Assembly (NCBI GenBank): GCA_017617035.1
Contig: JAFZWV010000023.1
Location: forward strand, 1 to 63,615
Reading direction: 5' to 3'
DNA: 63,615 nucleotides
DNA from: Bacteroidales bacterium
GTDB lineage: Bacteria > Bacteroidota > Bacteroidia > Bacteroidales > UBA932
The position numbers were made by a program, and so were the translations under genes. The notes under the pieces were generated by a model, which was given only the letters and a program-made list of their open reading frames with translations, was not told where the DNA came from and did no database searches. Positions 1 through 7,046 of this stretch are shown here, one piece after another (the stretch's first letter is position 1; every line of letters begins with the position of its first letter).

Positions 1-427
1 CAGACAGGATTCCACGTGTCCCGCCCTACTCAGGTGGCAAACTCGACCTAACCTCTTTACCCGTACGGGACTTTCACCCCCTGCGGTGCAACTTTCCAGA
101 TGCTTCCGGTTCATTGCTAGGTCTTAACGTCTGCTCCTACAACCCCGACGGCGCCGTAACGTCGCCGGTTTAGGCTCTTCCCATTTCGATCGCCACTACT
201 TTGGGAATCGATATTTCTTTCTCTTCCTCCGGGTACTAAGATGTTTCAGTTCCCCGGGTTCACCCCATCTTATGATGGTACTGGCCCTTCAAGCCAGTGG
301 GTTGCCCCATTCGGATATGTGCGGATCAATTCCTGTTTGCAGATCCCCGCACCTTTTCGCAGCTTACCACGTCCTTCATCGTCTCTGGAAGCCAAGGCAT
401 CCTCCGTTCGCTCTTCTTCTCTTTCTC
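1..427 (-). rRNA. rrl: 23S rRNA gene, 5' part, cut by the window edge
   Basis: The minus strand reads as the start of 23S rRNA, including the conserved GGATGCC, GACGATGAAGGACGTG and GGGGAATCCACCTGAG-type blocks. The mature 5' end is placed at about 427 by aligning the GGATGCC block with the E. coli 23S start, so it may be off by a few bases. The gene runs off the left edge. No 16S 3' end (anti-Shine-Dalgarno stretch), tRNA-Ile or tRNA-Ala lies upstream; instead a full promoter sits about 210 bases away. Confidence 0.95.
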
Positions 428-634
428 TTTCGTGAATCATACCAAGACTAACTGTTTTGCAACACCTAATCTCAATATTAACTCGATTTGCCTTGAAATT
501 GTAGTCCCATACTTTGCAACACGAAAAAACTCGTATTCTATAAATATTAGACTAATCTTTTCAATTATTTACCTCGTTATCTCTCTCAATAATTCAAAGA
601 ACTTTTCATCCCCCTCGCGTAATGCGCGAAAAGG
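428..634 (-). other. Leader of the solo 23S rRNA transcript
   Basis: This A/T-rich stretch separates the rRNA promoter from the 23S gene. It has no credible coding content. Just after the predicted transcription start it carries GAAAAGTTCTTTGAA, which also occurs (one base different) in the 16S leader at the right end of the window. That shared block is a likely boxA-like antitermination signal. An AATTATT/AATAATT pair could form a leader stem. The length is far too short to hide a 16S gene. Confidence 0.7.
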
Positions 635-638
635 ACTG

Positions 639-669
639 CAAAGATAGACACTTTTTTGATTATTACAAA
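639..669 (-). promoter_or_regulatory. rRNA promoter for the 23S gene
   Basis: On the minus strand TATCTTTG (639-646) is preceded by TTTG (666-669) with 19 bases between them, a match to the Bacteroidota -7/-33 promoter. The surrounding block, including CAGTCCTTTTCGCGCAT downstream, is nearly identical to the 16S promoter at 63420-63450, so it is an rRNA-class promoter. Confidence 0.85.
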
Positions 670-691
670 TTTTTTCGGGAAAATTTTTCGT

Positions 692-699
692 TATCTTTG
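692..699 (+). promoter_or_regulatory. -7 element for the OPT transporter gene
   Basis: TATCTTTG lies 24 bases before the ATG at 724 and points away from the rRNA promoter, so the two promoters are divergent and about 45 bases apart. Confidence 0.7.
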
Positions 700-723
700 T
701 CGTTAATCATACCTATTATATAT

Positions 724-2616
724 ATGAAGAAAGAAGTTACTCCCTACTCCGTTGCTGTAGGCATCCTGATGACAGTGTTGTTCTCCGCTGCGGCGGCATA
801 TCTGGGCCTTAAAGTGGGCCAGGTTTTTGAGGCCGCAATCCCCATCGCGATCATCGCCGTGGGCCTTACCGGCGCCCTTAAGAAGAAGGATGGACTCGGA
901 CAGAACGTCATCATCCAGAGTATCGGTGCCTGTTCAGGCGTGATAGTAGCCGGAGCAATCTTCACCCTCCCCGCCATTTACATTCTCGGCCTGGAGGTTA
1001 ACTTCACCCAGATGTTTCTCAGTTCGCTGCTCGGCGGCGTACTCGGTATACTGTTCCTGATTCCCTTCCGCAAGTACTTCGTGAAGGAGATGGATGGGCA
1101 GTATCCGTTCCCGGAAGCGACGGCGACAACCAAGGTGCTGACAAGCACCGAAGGTGGCAGCGCGAAGACGCTGCTGGCCGCCGGCCTGATCGGCGGCCTT
1201 TACGACTTTGTCGTAAGCACCTTCGGCGCTTGGGCCGAAACCCTCAGCACTACAGTCATGCACTGGGGCCAGGTGGTCTCAGACAAGGCGAAGGTAGTCC
1301 TGAAACTCAACACTGGCGCAGCCATCCTTGGCCTTGGATATATAGTAGGCCTTAAGTACGCGTTTATCATCTGCTGCGGGTCGCTGCTCGTCTGGCTGAT
1401 CATCATCCCGGGCATGAACCTGCTGTTCGGCGGGCAGGTCGTTGACCTCATGGGCACGGGCATCGCCCAGACCATAGGCGAGATGTCGCCCGACCAGATC
1501 TTCAAGGAGTACGCGCGCCACATCGGCATCGGCGGCATCGCTACCGCCGGAATCATCGGCATCATCAAGAGCGCGGGCGTAATCAAAAGCGCCGTCGGGC
1601 TGGCGGTAGGAGAATTCGGGAAGAAGGGTGCGAAGGCCCAGGCGGTCGAAGAAAGCCAGCGGGACCTCCCGATGCGGCTGATAGTTTTCGGTATCGCGTT
1701 CGCCTTTTTGGCGACCTTCGCCTTCTTCGCGTTCGGCGGCGTGGTCGCTAACGTCTGGCAGGCCCTAATCGGGGTGCTGATCGTCGGCGTGATTGCGTTC
1801 CTGTTCACGACCGTCGCGGCCAATGCCATCGCCATCGTGGGTACCAACCCCGTCAGCGGCATGACTATTATGACGCTGATTATCACGGCGTTAGTGCTGG
1901 TCGCGGTCGGCCTTAAGGGTAACGCCGGAATGGCTGCGGCCATGGTCATAGGCGGCGTAGTTTGCACTGCCCTCTCGATGGCGGGCGGCTTCATCACGGA
2001 CCTCAAGATCGGCTACTGGACCGGGGTCACGCCCGCGAAACAGGAGACATGGAAGTTCGTGGGCACGCTCGTCGCGGCTGCTACCGTCGGCGGCGTGATG
2101 ATGATCCTCAACAAAACCTACGGTTTCACGGGTGAGGGCGCGCTGGTTGCCCCTCAGGCTAACGCCATGGCGGCGGTGATTCAGCCCATGATGAACGGCG
2201 GCAATGCGCCATGGCTGCTCTACGGCATCGGCGCGCTGATCGCGATTCTGCTGACCGTCTTCAAGGTGCCGGCGCTGGCGTTCTGTCTCGGCATGTTCAT
2301 CCCGCTCGACCTCAACCTCCCGCTGCTCGTCGGCGGCGCTATCGCCTGGTTCGTCAGCCACCGCTCCACCGACGAGGCGCTGAACAAGGCACGGCTCGAC
2401 AAGGGTACGCTGATCGCCTCCGGTTTCATTGCCGGCGGCGCGCTGATGGGCGTCGTCTCCGCAATCCTCCGCTTTGCGGGCGTAGACTGGTTCCTCACCG
2501 GCTGGAACACCGTCGCCGCCGGCCACGCCGCCTCCGGCGCTCAGGCCATCGCCATCATCCCGCTGCTGGGACTGATCTTCTACATGGCCTGGTCCTCTTT
2601 GCGCGCTAAAAAATAA
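724..2616 (+). CDS. OPT family oligopeptide transporter
   Basis: A 630-residue integral membrane protein of the OPT (oligopeptide transporter) family, which imports small peptides or peptide-like metal chelates using the proton gradient. Many hydrophobic spans fill the length, and the family motif NPVSGMT is near residue 373. The ATG at 724 is chosen because an in-frame ATG at 622 would place 34 unrelated residues across the rRNA promoter and the -7 element at 692. The gene stands alone and ends at the palindrome at 2624-2655. Bacterial OPT substrates vary, so the cargo cannot be read from sequence. Confidence 0.88.
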   Translation: MKKEVTPYSVAVGILMTVLFSAAAAYLGLKVGQVFEAAIPIAIIAVGLTGALKKKDGLGQNVIIQSIGACSGVIVAGAIFTLPAIYILGLEVNFTQMFLSSLLGGVLGILFLIPFRKYFVKEMDGQYPFPEATATTKVLTSTEGGSAKTLLAAGLIGGLYDFVVSTFGAWAETLSTTVMHWGQVVSDKAKVVLKLNTGAAILGLGYIVGLKYAFIICCGSLLVWLIIIPGMNLLFGGQVVDLMGTGIAQTIGEMSPDQIFKEYARHIGIGGIATAGIIGIIKSAGVIKSAVGLAVGEFGKKGAKAQAVEESQRDLPMRLIVFGIAFAFLATFAFFAFGGVVANVWQALIGVLIVGVIAFLFTTVAANAIAIVGTNPVSGMTIMTLIITALVLVAVGLKGNAGMAAAMVIGGVVCTALSMAGGFITDLKIGYWTGVTPAKQETWKFVGTLVAAATVGGVMMILNKTYGFTGEGALVAPQANAMAAVIQPMMNGGNAPWLLYGIGALIAILLTVFKVPALAFCLGMFIPLDLNLPLLVGGAIAWFVSHRSTDEALNKARLDKGTLIASGFIAGGALMGVVSAILRFAGVDWFLTGWNTVAAGHAASGAQAIAIIPLLGLIFYMAWSSLRAKK

Positions 2617-2623
2617 TTTTTTG

Positions 2624-2655
2624 GACTTCTCCCCCCTTTTTTAGGGGGAGAAGTC
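2624..2655. repeat. Palindromic repeat family A, copy 1 (probable terminator)
   Basis: A 12-bp perfect stem, GACTTCTCCCCC with its complement, flanked by T and A runs just after the OPT stop codon. Closely similar palindromes with the same arms lie at 5514-5545 and 21597-21629, so this is a dispersed repeat that also works as a transcription terminator. Confidence 0.75.
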
Positions 2656-2688
2656 GAAATTTGACGATAGCCGTCCATTTTTTCTAGT

Positions 2689-2716
2689 TACTTTGCCCTC
2701 GGCGGGGCAAAGTAAC
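2689..2716. repeat. Inverted repeat AGTTACTTTGCCC
   Basis: A 13-bp stem (AGTTACTTTGCCC with its complement) around a short CGGCG-type loop, between the OPT terminator and the phosphodiesterase promoter. The core GGNAAAGTAAC recurs beside other intergenic palindromes at about 5490 and 30049, suggesting a shared element. Confidence 0.55.
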
Positions 2717-2722
2717 TGGATT

Positions 2723-2754
2723 TTTGGTTGGGGCGGAGGAATTTCGTATTTTTG
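2723..2754 (+). promoter_or_regulatory. Promoter of the phosphodiesterase gene
   Basis: TTTG (2723-2726) and TATTTTTG (2747-2754) are 20 bases apart. The ATG at 2763 follows after only 8 bases, so the mRNA would be almost leaderless. The box decides the start by ruling out the in-frame ATG at 2724. Confidence 0.6.
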
Positions 2755-2762
2755 ATGTTGAT

Positions 2763-3254
2763 ATGTTTGTAGGACTGATCAGCGATTCACACGGCGTGTG
2801 GAGTCCGGAGTTCCAGGAGTTTCTGGAGCCCTGCGACGTCGTGTGGCATGCTGGGGACTGGGGCGCTGATGTAGAGTTCACTAAACAGATTTCCGAATGG
2901 AAACCAGTTGTTGGAGTCTTCGGAAACTGCGACGGGCAGGATATACGCCTCGAATACCCTTCATATCAGTTTTTTGAGTGCGGAGGAATGAGTGTTCTGA
3001 TGACACATATCGGAGGGTATCCAGGGCACTACGACTATCGGGCCCGCGCGCTGATTGAGCGCTTCCGCCCGCAGGTTTTCGTCTGCGGTCATTCGCATAT
3101 CCTGAAAGTGATGTACGATGACTACTATCAGATGATGACCATCAACCCGGGCGCCTGCGGAATTCAGGGCTGGCACGTCCTCAGAACCGCATTAAGATTC
3201 AAAATTGACGGCGGACAGCTGTCCGATATGGAATTGTTTAAATTACCGAGATAG
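2763..3254 (+). CDS. YfcE/MJ0936-type metallophosphoesterase
   Basis: A 163-residue calcineurin-like phosphoesterase of the small YfcE/MJ0936 class, which hydrolyses phosphodiesters with two metal ions. Metal ligands are visible in order: D8 and H10 (SDSHG), D32 (HAGD), N55 (GNCD), H81 (MTHIGGY), H110 and H112 (CGHSH). The length is normal for the class. The start is set by the promoter 8 bases upstream. It is a single gene between OPT and radA. The physiological substrate is unknown. Confidence 0.85.
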   Translation: MFVGLISDSHGVWSPEFQEFLEPCDVVWHAGDWGADVEFTKQISEWKPVVGVFGNCDGQDIRLEYPSYQFFECGGMSVLMTHIGGYPGHYDYRARALIERFRPQVFVCGHSHILKVMYDDYYQMMTINPGACGIQGWHVLRTALRFKIDGGQLSDMELFKLPR

Positions 3255-3280
3255 ATTAGAGCCCGAAGGGCGACAGTAAG

Positions 3281-3301
3281 TCCCTCTCCCGAGGAGAGGG
3301 A
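3281..3301. terminator. Hairpin after the phosphoesterase gene
   Basis: TCCCTCTCC and GGAGAGGGA form a 9-bp stem 27 bases after the stop codon. There is no clear T run, so terminator function is tentative. Confidence 0.4.
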
Positions 3302-3411
3302 TTTAGGGAGAGGGTAACGTAATAGTCAGAATGTGCGAGGGGAAAAGTTTTTCAAGTGTGTCCTCGCCGCACATTTTAAGTAGAATGCTTATACACTTGA
3401 AAAACGTGCGC

Positions 3412-4773
3412 ATGCCTAAAGCGAAAACTCTTTGGTATTGTACCAGTTGCGGAAATGAAAGCCCGAAGTGGATGGGGCAGTGTCCGGCGTGTAAGGAGTG
3501 GAACACGATGGTGGAAGCTCCGGTGCAGCCGGCGACGAAGGCGGCGAAGAGCGCGTTCGGGCGCGATGAACGGCGCAAGCCGGTCAAGCTGACCGAGGTG
3601 TCTTCGTCGGCTGAGGAGCGCGTCAGCCTTGGCAGCGCCGAGGTCGACCGCCTTCTGGGCGGCGGCATGGTCCCGGGATCGCTGGTCCTGATCGGCGGAG
3701 AGCCCGGCATCGGCAAGTCCACCCTTTCGCTGCAAATTCCACTAAAGAGCCCTTCTCTCCGCACGCTCTATGTCACCGGCGAGGAAAGCGAGAAGCAGGT
3801 GAAGATGCGCGCGGCCCGTCTCGGTGGCGACGCGAGCAATTGCCTGATCTACGCCGAAACGCTGCTGGAGAACATCCTGGCCGAGGCCGAGGATATCCAG
3901 CCCGACCTCATGGTCGTCGACTCGGTCCAGACCATGTACACAGAAACCGTCGAATCCGCCGCCGGCTCTGTCTCGCAGATCAAGGAGGTCGCGGCGCGGC
4001 TACTGCGCTTCGCGAAGGAGTCCGGCGTCCCGGTGATCTTGATCGGCCACATCACCAAGGACGGTTTCATCGCCGGCCCGAAGATCCTCGAGCACATAGT
4101 CGACGTGGTCCTGCAATTCGAAGGGGAGAACCGCGGCTCGTACCGCATCCTCCGCTCGATCAAGAACCGTTTCGGTTCCACGGCCGAACTAGCCGTCTTC
4201 GAGATGACCGGCCAGGGCCTTCGCGAGGTCGCGAACCCGTCGGAGATGCTTATCCCCATGCACGAACAGGGTCTCAGCGGCACCGCCATCTGCGCCATGC
4301 TCGACGGCACTCGCCCGTTCCTCTTCGAAGTCCAGGCCCTCGTGTCCACGGCCGCCTATGGCACCGCCCAGCGTTCTGCCACCGGCTTCGACGTGCGCAG
4401 GCTAAATATGCTTTTGGCAGTTTTGGAAAAGCGCGCGGGCTTCCACCTCAGCGCGAAGGATGTATTCCTGAACATGGCCGGCGGCCTGAAGATCACCGAC
4501 CCGGCCTGCGACCTCGCGGTGATTTGCGCCGTACTGTCTTCGAACTTCGATTTCGCCATCCCCGCCAACTTCTGCTTCGCCGGCGAAGTCGGCCTCAGCG
4601 GCGAAATCCGCCCAGTCGCCCAAGCCGACCGCCGCGTCATCGAAGCCCAGCGCCTCGGCTTCAAGAAGATCTTCGTCAGCGCCTACTCCAACCTCGACGC
4701 CGTCAAGAACGCCACGATCAAGGTCGTCAAAGTCCCCGACGTCGCCAGCCTGGTCAAAACGCTGTTTAAATAG
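3412..4773 (+). CDS. radA: DNA repair protein RadA
   Basis: A 453-residue RadA (Sms), the RecA-like ATPase that drives branch migration at recombination intermediates. An N-terminal C4 zinc finger uses C10, C13, C24 and C27; the Walker A loop GEPGIGKST ends near residue 104; the RadA-specific KNRFGS motif is near residue 250; the C-terminus is the Lon-like domain. An in-frame ATG at 3331 would add 27 residues with no family counterpart, so the ATG directly before PKAKTLWYC is used. The gene ends just before a strong terminator at 4797. Confidence 0.96.
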   Translation: MPKAKTLWYCTSCGNESPKWMGQCPACKEWNTMVEAPVQPATKAAKSAFGRDERRKPVKLTEVSSSAEERVSLGSAEVDRLLGGGMVPGSLVLIGGEPGIGKSTLSLQIPLKSPSLRTLYVTGEESEKQVKMRAARLGGDASNCLIYAETLLENILAEAEDIQPDLMVVDSVQTMYTETVESAAGSVSQIKEVAARLLRFAKESGVPVILIGHITKDGFIAGPKILEHIVDVVLQFEGENRGSYRILRSIKNRFGSTAELAVFEMTGQGLREVANPSEMLIPMHEQGLSGTAICAMLDGTRPFLFEVQALVSTAAYGTAQRSATGFDVRRLNMLLAVLEKRAGFHLSAKDVFLNMAGGLKITDPACDLAVICAVLSSNFDFAIPANFCFAGEVGLSGEIRPVAQADRRVIEAQRLGFKKIFVSAYSNLDAVKNATIKVVKVPDVASLVKTLFK

Positions 4774-4796
4774 TACTTCCTCAATATTTCGTCACA

Positions 4797-4826
4797 TAGC
4801 CGTGTAAACACCTTTTTACACGGCTA
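4797..4826 (+). terminator. Rho-independent terminator of radA
   Basis: TAGCCGTGTAAA and its exact complement form a 12-bp stem with a six-base loop, 24 bases after the radA stop, followed by a T-rich stretch. Confidence 0.85.
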
Positions 4827-4876
4827 ATTCTTTTAATCTTTGTCCTATTGACGGGCTAGATATAAATTTTGATCAT

Positions 4877-5149
4877 ATGCAGAGCAAAGAGAACTGGTTT
4901 AAGGAAAAAATCAAGGGCGTAGATCCGGCCATTGCGGCAGAGGTGCAATTGTCGGCCGATATCATCGCGAGGATTAATAAGATTCTTAAAGAAAAGAACA
5001 TGACCCAACGCGACCTGGCCCGCAAACTGGGTAAAAGCGAGGCTGTCGTATCAAGATGGACGACGGGGTTCCCTAATCTTAGACTCAGTTCAATCGCCCA
5101 ACTCTCGACAGCTCTAGGAGAGCCGCTAATTATCATCCCTAACGATTAA
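4877..5149 (+). CDS. XRE-family helix-turn-helix regulator
   Basis: A 90-residue DNA-binding protein with a Cro/C1-type helix-turn-helix at about residues 42-61 (TQRDLARKLG, then EAVVSRW). This build is shared by HigA/MqsA-type antitoxins and small autoregulators. No toxin gene lies next to it: upstream is the radA terminator and downstream is 400 bases without a gene. It is therefore either a stand-alone regulator or an orphan antitoxin whose partner has been lost. Confidence 0.8.
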   Translation: MQSKENWFKEKIKGVDPAIAAEVQLSADIIARINKILKEKNMTQRDLARKLGKSEAVVSRWTTGFPNLRLSSIAQLSTALGEPLIIIPND

Positions 5150-5513
5150 ACAAATTTATTAATCCCCTAGTAGGGCGCTTCCCGCGAAGGGTAGGACATT
5201 CTTCACGCACTGCCGCCTCACTCGCGGCGTGAGTAAGAATTGGGGCTGTGTTTTTTCAAGGGGGCGCGCAAAATTCTTTGCGTGACCCCGCGGGAAAAAC
5301 ATAGACCTCGCGGACACTCCCGGTCGCGACTTGCTAATCGCGTCGGAGCGACCGTACGCCCCTCGTGCGGTCTCTCCCGTACGGCTCCACTCTCGCCCTA
5401 GCCAAATAGTGTTGATTACACCCCGTGAAATGTAAGTTGATGAATATCAGAGTTATATTTCACGCAAATATCGGCGGGCCGTAAGAAAAGGGGAAAAGTA
5501 ACTCGAAAATTTC
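5150..5513. other. Gene-free region with several inverted repeats
   Basis: About 360 bases without a credible reading frame, more G+C rich in the middle than other intergenic DNA here. It can fold extensively: GGGG(C)GCGCAAA pairs with TTTGCGTGACCCC at 5260-5289, CCGTACG pairs with CGTACGG near 5355-5395, and GTGAAAT pairs with ATTTCAC near 5425-5465. I tested it by eye on both strands for RNase P RNA, tmRNA, SRP RNA and 6S signatures and saw none. It could be an unrecognised structured RNA or a stack of repeat remnants. Confidence 0.4.
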
Positions 5514-5545
5514 GACTTCTCCCCGTAATTTAGGGGGGAGAAGTC
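5514..5545. repeat. Palindromic repeat family A, copy 2
   Basis: GACTTCTCCCC and GGGGAGAAGTC form an 11-bp stem directly after the rsmE stop codon (minus strand). It is preceded by GTAACTCGAAAATT, which reappears in inverted order beside copy 3 at 21597. It probably terminates rsmE transcription. Confidence 0.7.
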
Positions 5546-5551
5546 CAAAAA

Positions 5552-6262
5552 TTAAAGGTATTTGAAGTAGACCGATTCGGCGGCGGTGAGGGCGGCGGTT
5601 TCGGTGCGGAGGCGCGAGGATCCGAGGTGAACCGGCCGGAAACCGGCGCGGACCGCCGCCGCCACCTCTTTCGGGGAAAAATCTCCCTCGGGGCCAATCA
5701 GAACCACAATATCCGAAAGCGAAGAGGCCGCCAGAGCCTGGGCAATCGACACTTTCTCCCCTTCGAAACAGTAAGCGATGAGCTTCAATGCTCCTGCCGG
5801 AGCACTCGCGATGAAATCCAGAACGCTTACAGGCTCAGCAACCACTGGAACCGCAGCCTTAAGAGACTGTTTCGCGGCGCTCAGAACAATTCTATCCAAC
5901 CTATCAGTCTTGCAGACTTTTCTCTCGGAGCGCTCTCCTATGACGGGAGCGATGACATCAACGCCAATTTCGGTGGCTTTTTCGGCCATCCATTCGTAGC
6001 GATCGAAATTTTTAGTAGGGCAAACGGCAAGGGTCAGGCGGTAAGGATGAGAGCCAAATCCAGGTTCGCGGCGAACGACTCGCGCGACGGCTTCTTTGAC
6101 GGACGCATCCTCCAAAGTACACCAGAGAAGAGTTCCCTGGCCATCCATCACTGCGATCTCATCACCTACACGATGGCGCAGAACGCGGACGCAGTGCGCG
6201 GATTCCTCCGCGTTTAGTCTAACAAGGTCGCCTGAAATGTCGTTTGAGAAAAAAATTTCCAT
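5552..6262 (-). CDS. rsmE: 16S rRNA (uracil-1498-N3)-methyltransferase RsmE
   Basis: A 236-residue SPOUT-class methyltransferase that methylates U1498 in the decoding region of 16S rRNA. An N-terminal PUA-like domain is followed by the knotted SAM-binding domain, with GPEGDFS at residues 190-196 and LRTETA at 219-224, both diagnostic. The length is standard. It follows the rhomboid gene after an 85-base gap filled by GGAATGACA repeats, so it may be the last gene of the long minus-strand run or be transcribed separately. Confidence 0.95.
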   Translation of the reverse strand: MEIFFSNDISGDLVRLNAEESAHCVRVLRHRVGDEIAVMDGQGTLLWCTLEDASVKEAVARVVRREPGFGSHPYRLTLAVCPTKNFDRYEWMAEKATEIGVDVIAPVIGERSERKVCKTDRLDRIVLSAAKQSLKAAVPVVAEPVSVLDFIASAPAGALKLIAYCFEGEKVSIAQALAASSLSDIVVLIGPEGDFSPKEVAAAVRAGFRPVHLGSSRLRTETAALTAAESVYFKYL

Positions 6263-6274
6263 ACCGTACTAATA

Positions 6275-6347
6275 GATTCCTTCGCTACGCTCGGAATGAC
6301 AGTAAAAAAGCTCGGAATGACAGTAAAAAGGCTCGAAATGACAGAGA
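6275..6347. repeat. CTCGGAATGACA repeats
   Basis: Three imperfect direct units, each containing GCTCGGAATGACAG or GCTCGAAATGACAG followed by TAAAAA or GAGAC, abut the rhomboid stop codon. The same unit is found inside the coding sequence at 48634-48782 and 48862-48888, and a palindromic relative lies inside trmB at 9911-9992. Confidence 0.85.
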
Positions 6348-7046
6348 CTAATATTGGCCATATTCATTGAACAAAGTTCCCTTCTTTCTCCAGTAGCGGA
6401 TCATGAGCCAGCCGAAGAGCATGCCGCCGAGGTGGGCGAAGTGAGCGACGCCGTCGGCAACGCCCTTTACGCCAAGGAATAGTTCGATAACTGCGAACAC
6501 TATGATCCAGGTCATAGCCTTCATCGAAATCGGAGGGAAGATAAGAGTCAGGCGCCTCTGCGGGTACAGCAGCGCGTAGCTCATCAGCAAACCGTAGATT
6601 GCGCCTGACGCGCCCACGGTCGGGGTCGCTTTCAAACGAGCATATGACTCAGCAGCTCCGGCAACTCCAGACATAATCTGGTTCTCAAGGATATTGCACT
6701 CCAGGTGCATAACTCCAAAATGGAGAGCAACTGCACCAAACCCGGCAACAAAATACAGCCACAGCATCTTCTTCGAACCTATAGTCTGCTCGACGGCCGA
6801 TCCAAACATAATCAGAGCCCACATATTGAAGAAAATGTGCGCCCATCCGCCGTGCATGAACATATGCGTAAAAAGCTGCCACCAGTGGAAATAGTGCGAA
6901 GTGGGGTAAAAAAGTGCGAACGAACTCATCATGAACTTCTCATTGATGAGCGTCGCAATAAAAAAGACCACATTGACGTAGAACAAGTTCCGCGTCACGG
7001 TTGGTATGCGTGAGAAAAAGTTATCTCTCGGCTGGTAATACTCCAT
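6348..7046 (-). CDS. Rhomboid-family intramembrane serine protease
   Basis: A 232-residue polytopic membrane protein of the rhomboid family (GlpG-like), which cuts transmembrane substrates within the bilayer. The catalytic serine is S147 in GASGAIYG and the catalytic histidine is H205 in AHFAHLGG. The HGGWAH segment near residue 65 is the usual N-terminal rhomboid motif. It starts one base after the mutL stop codon, so it is co-transcribed. The substrate cannot be inferred. Confidence 0.92.
   Translation of the reverse strand: MEYYQPRDNFFSRIPTVTRNLFYVNVVFFIATLINEKFMMSSFALFYPTSHYFHWWQLFTHMFMHGGWAHIFFNMWALIMFGSAVEQTIGSKKMLWLYFVAGFGAVALHFGVMHLECNILENQIMSGVAGAAESYARLKATPTVGASGAIYGLLMSYALLYPQRRLTLIFPPISMKAMTWIIVFAVIELFLGVKGVADGVAHFAHLGGMLFGWLMIRYWRKKGTLFNEYGQY

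Noticed and set aside
241-647. Two open frames across the 23S 5' end and leader (64 and 116 codons)
   Set aside because: They lie antisense to conserved rRNA sequence and its promoter and have no protein-like features.
622-723. N-terminal extension of the OPT gene
   Set aside because: The ATG at 622 lies upstream of both the rRNA promoter and the OPT -7 box; the ATG at 724 is supported by promoter position and family length.
3840-4769. 309-codon frame inside radA in another frame
   Set aside because: Arginine- and proline-rich shadow of radA.
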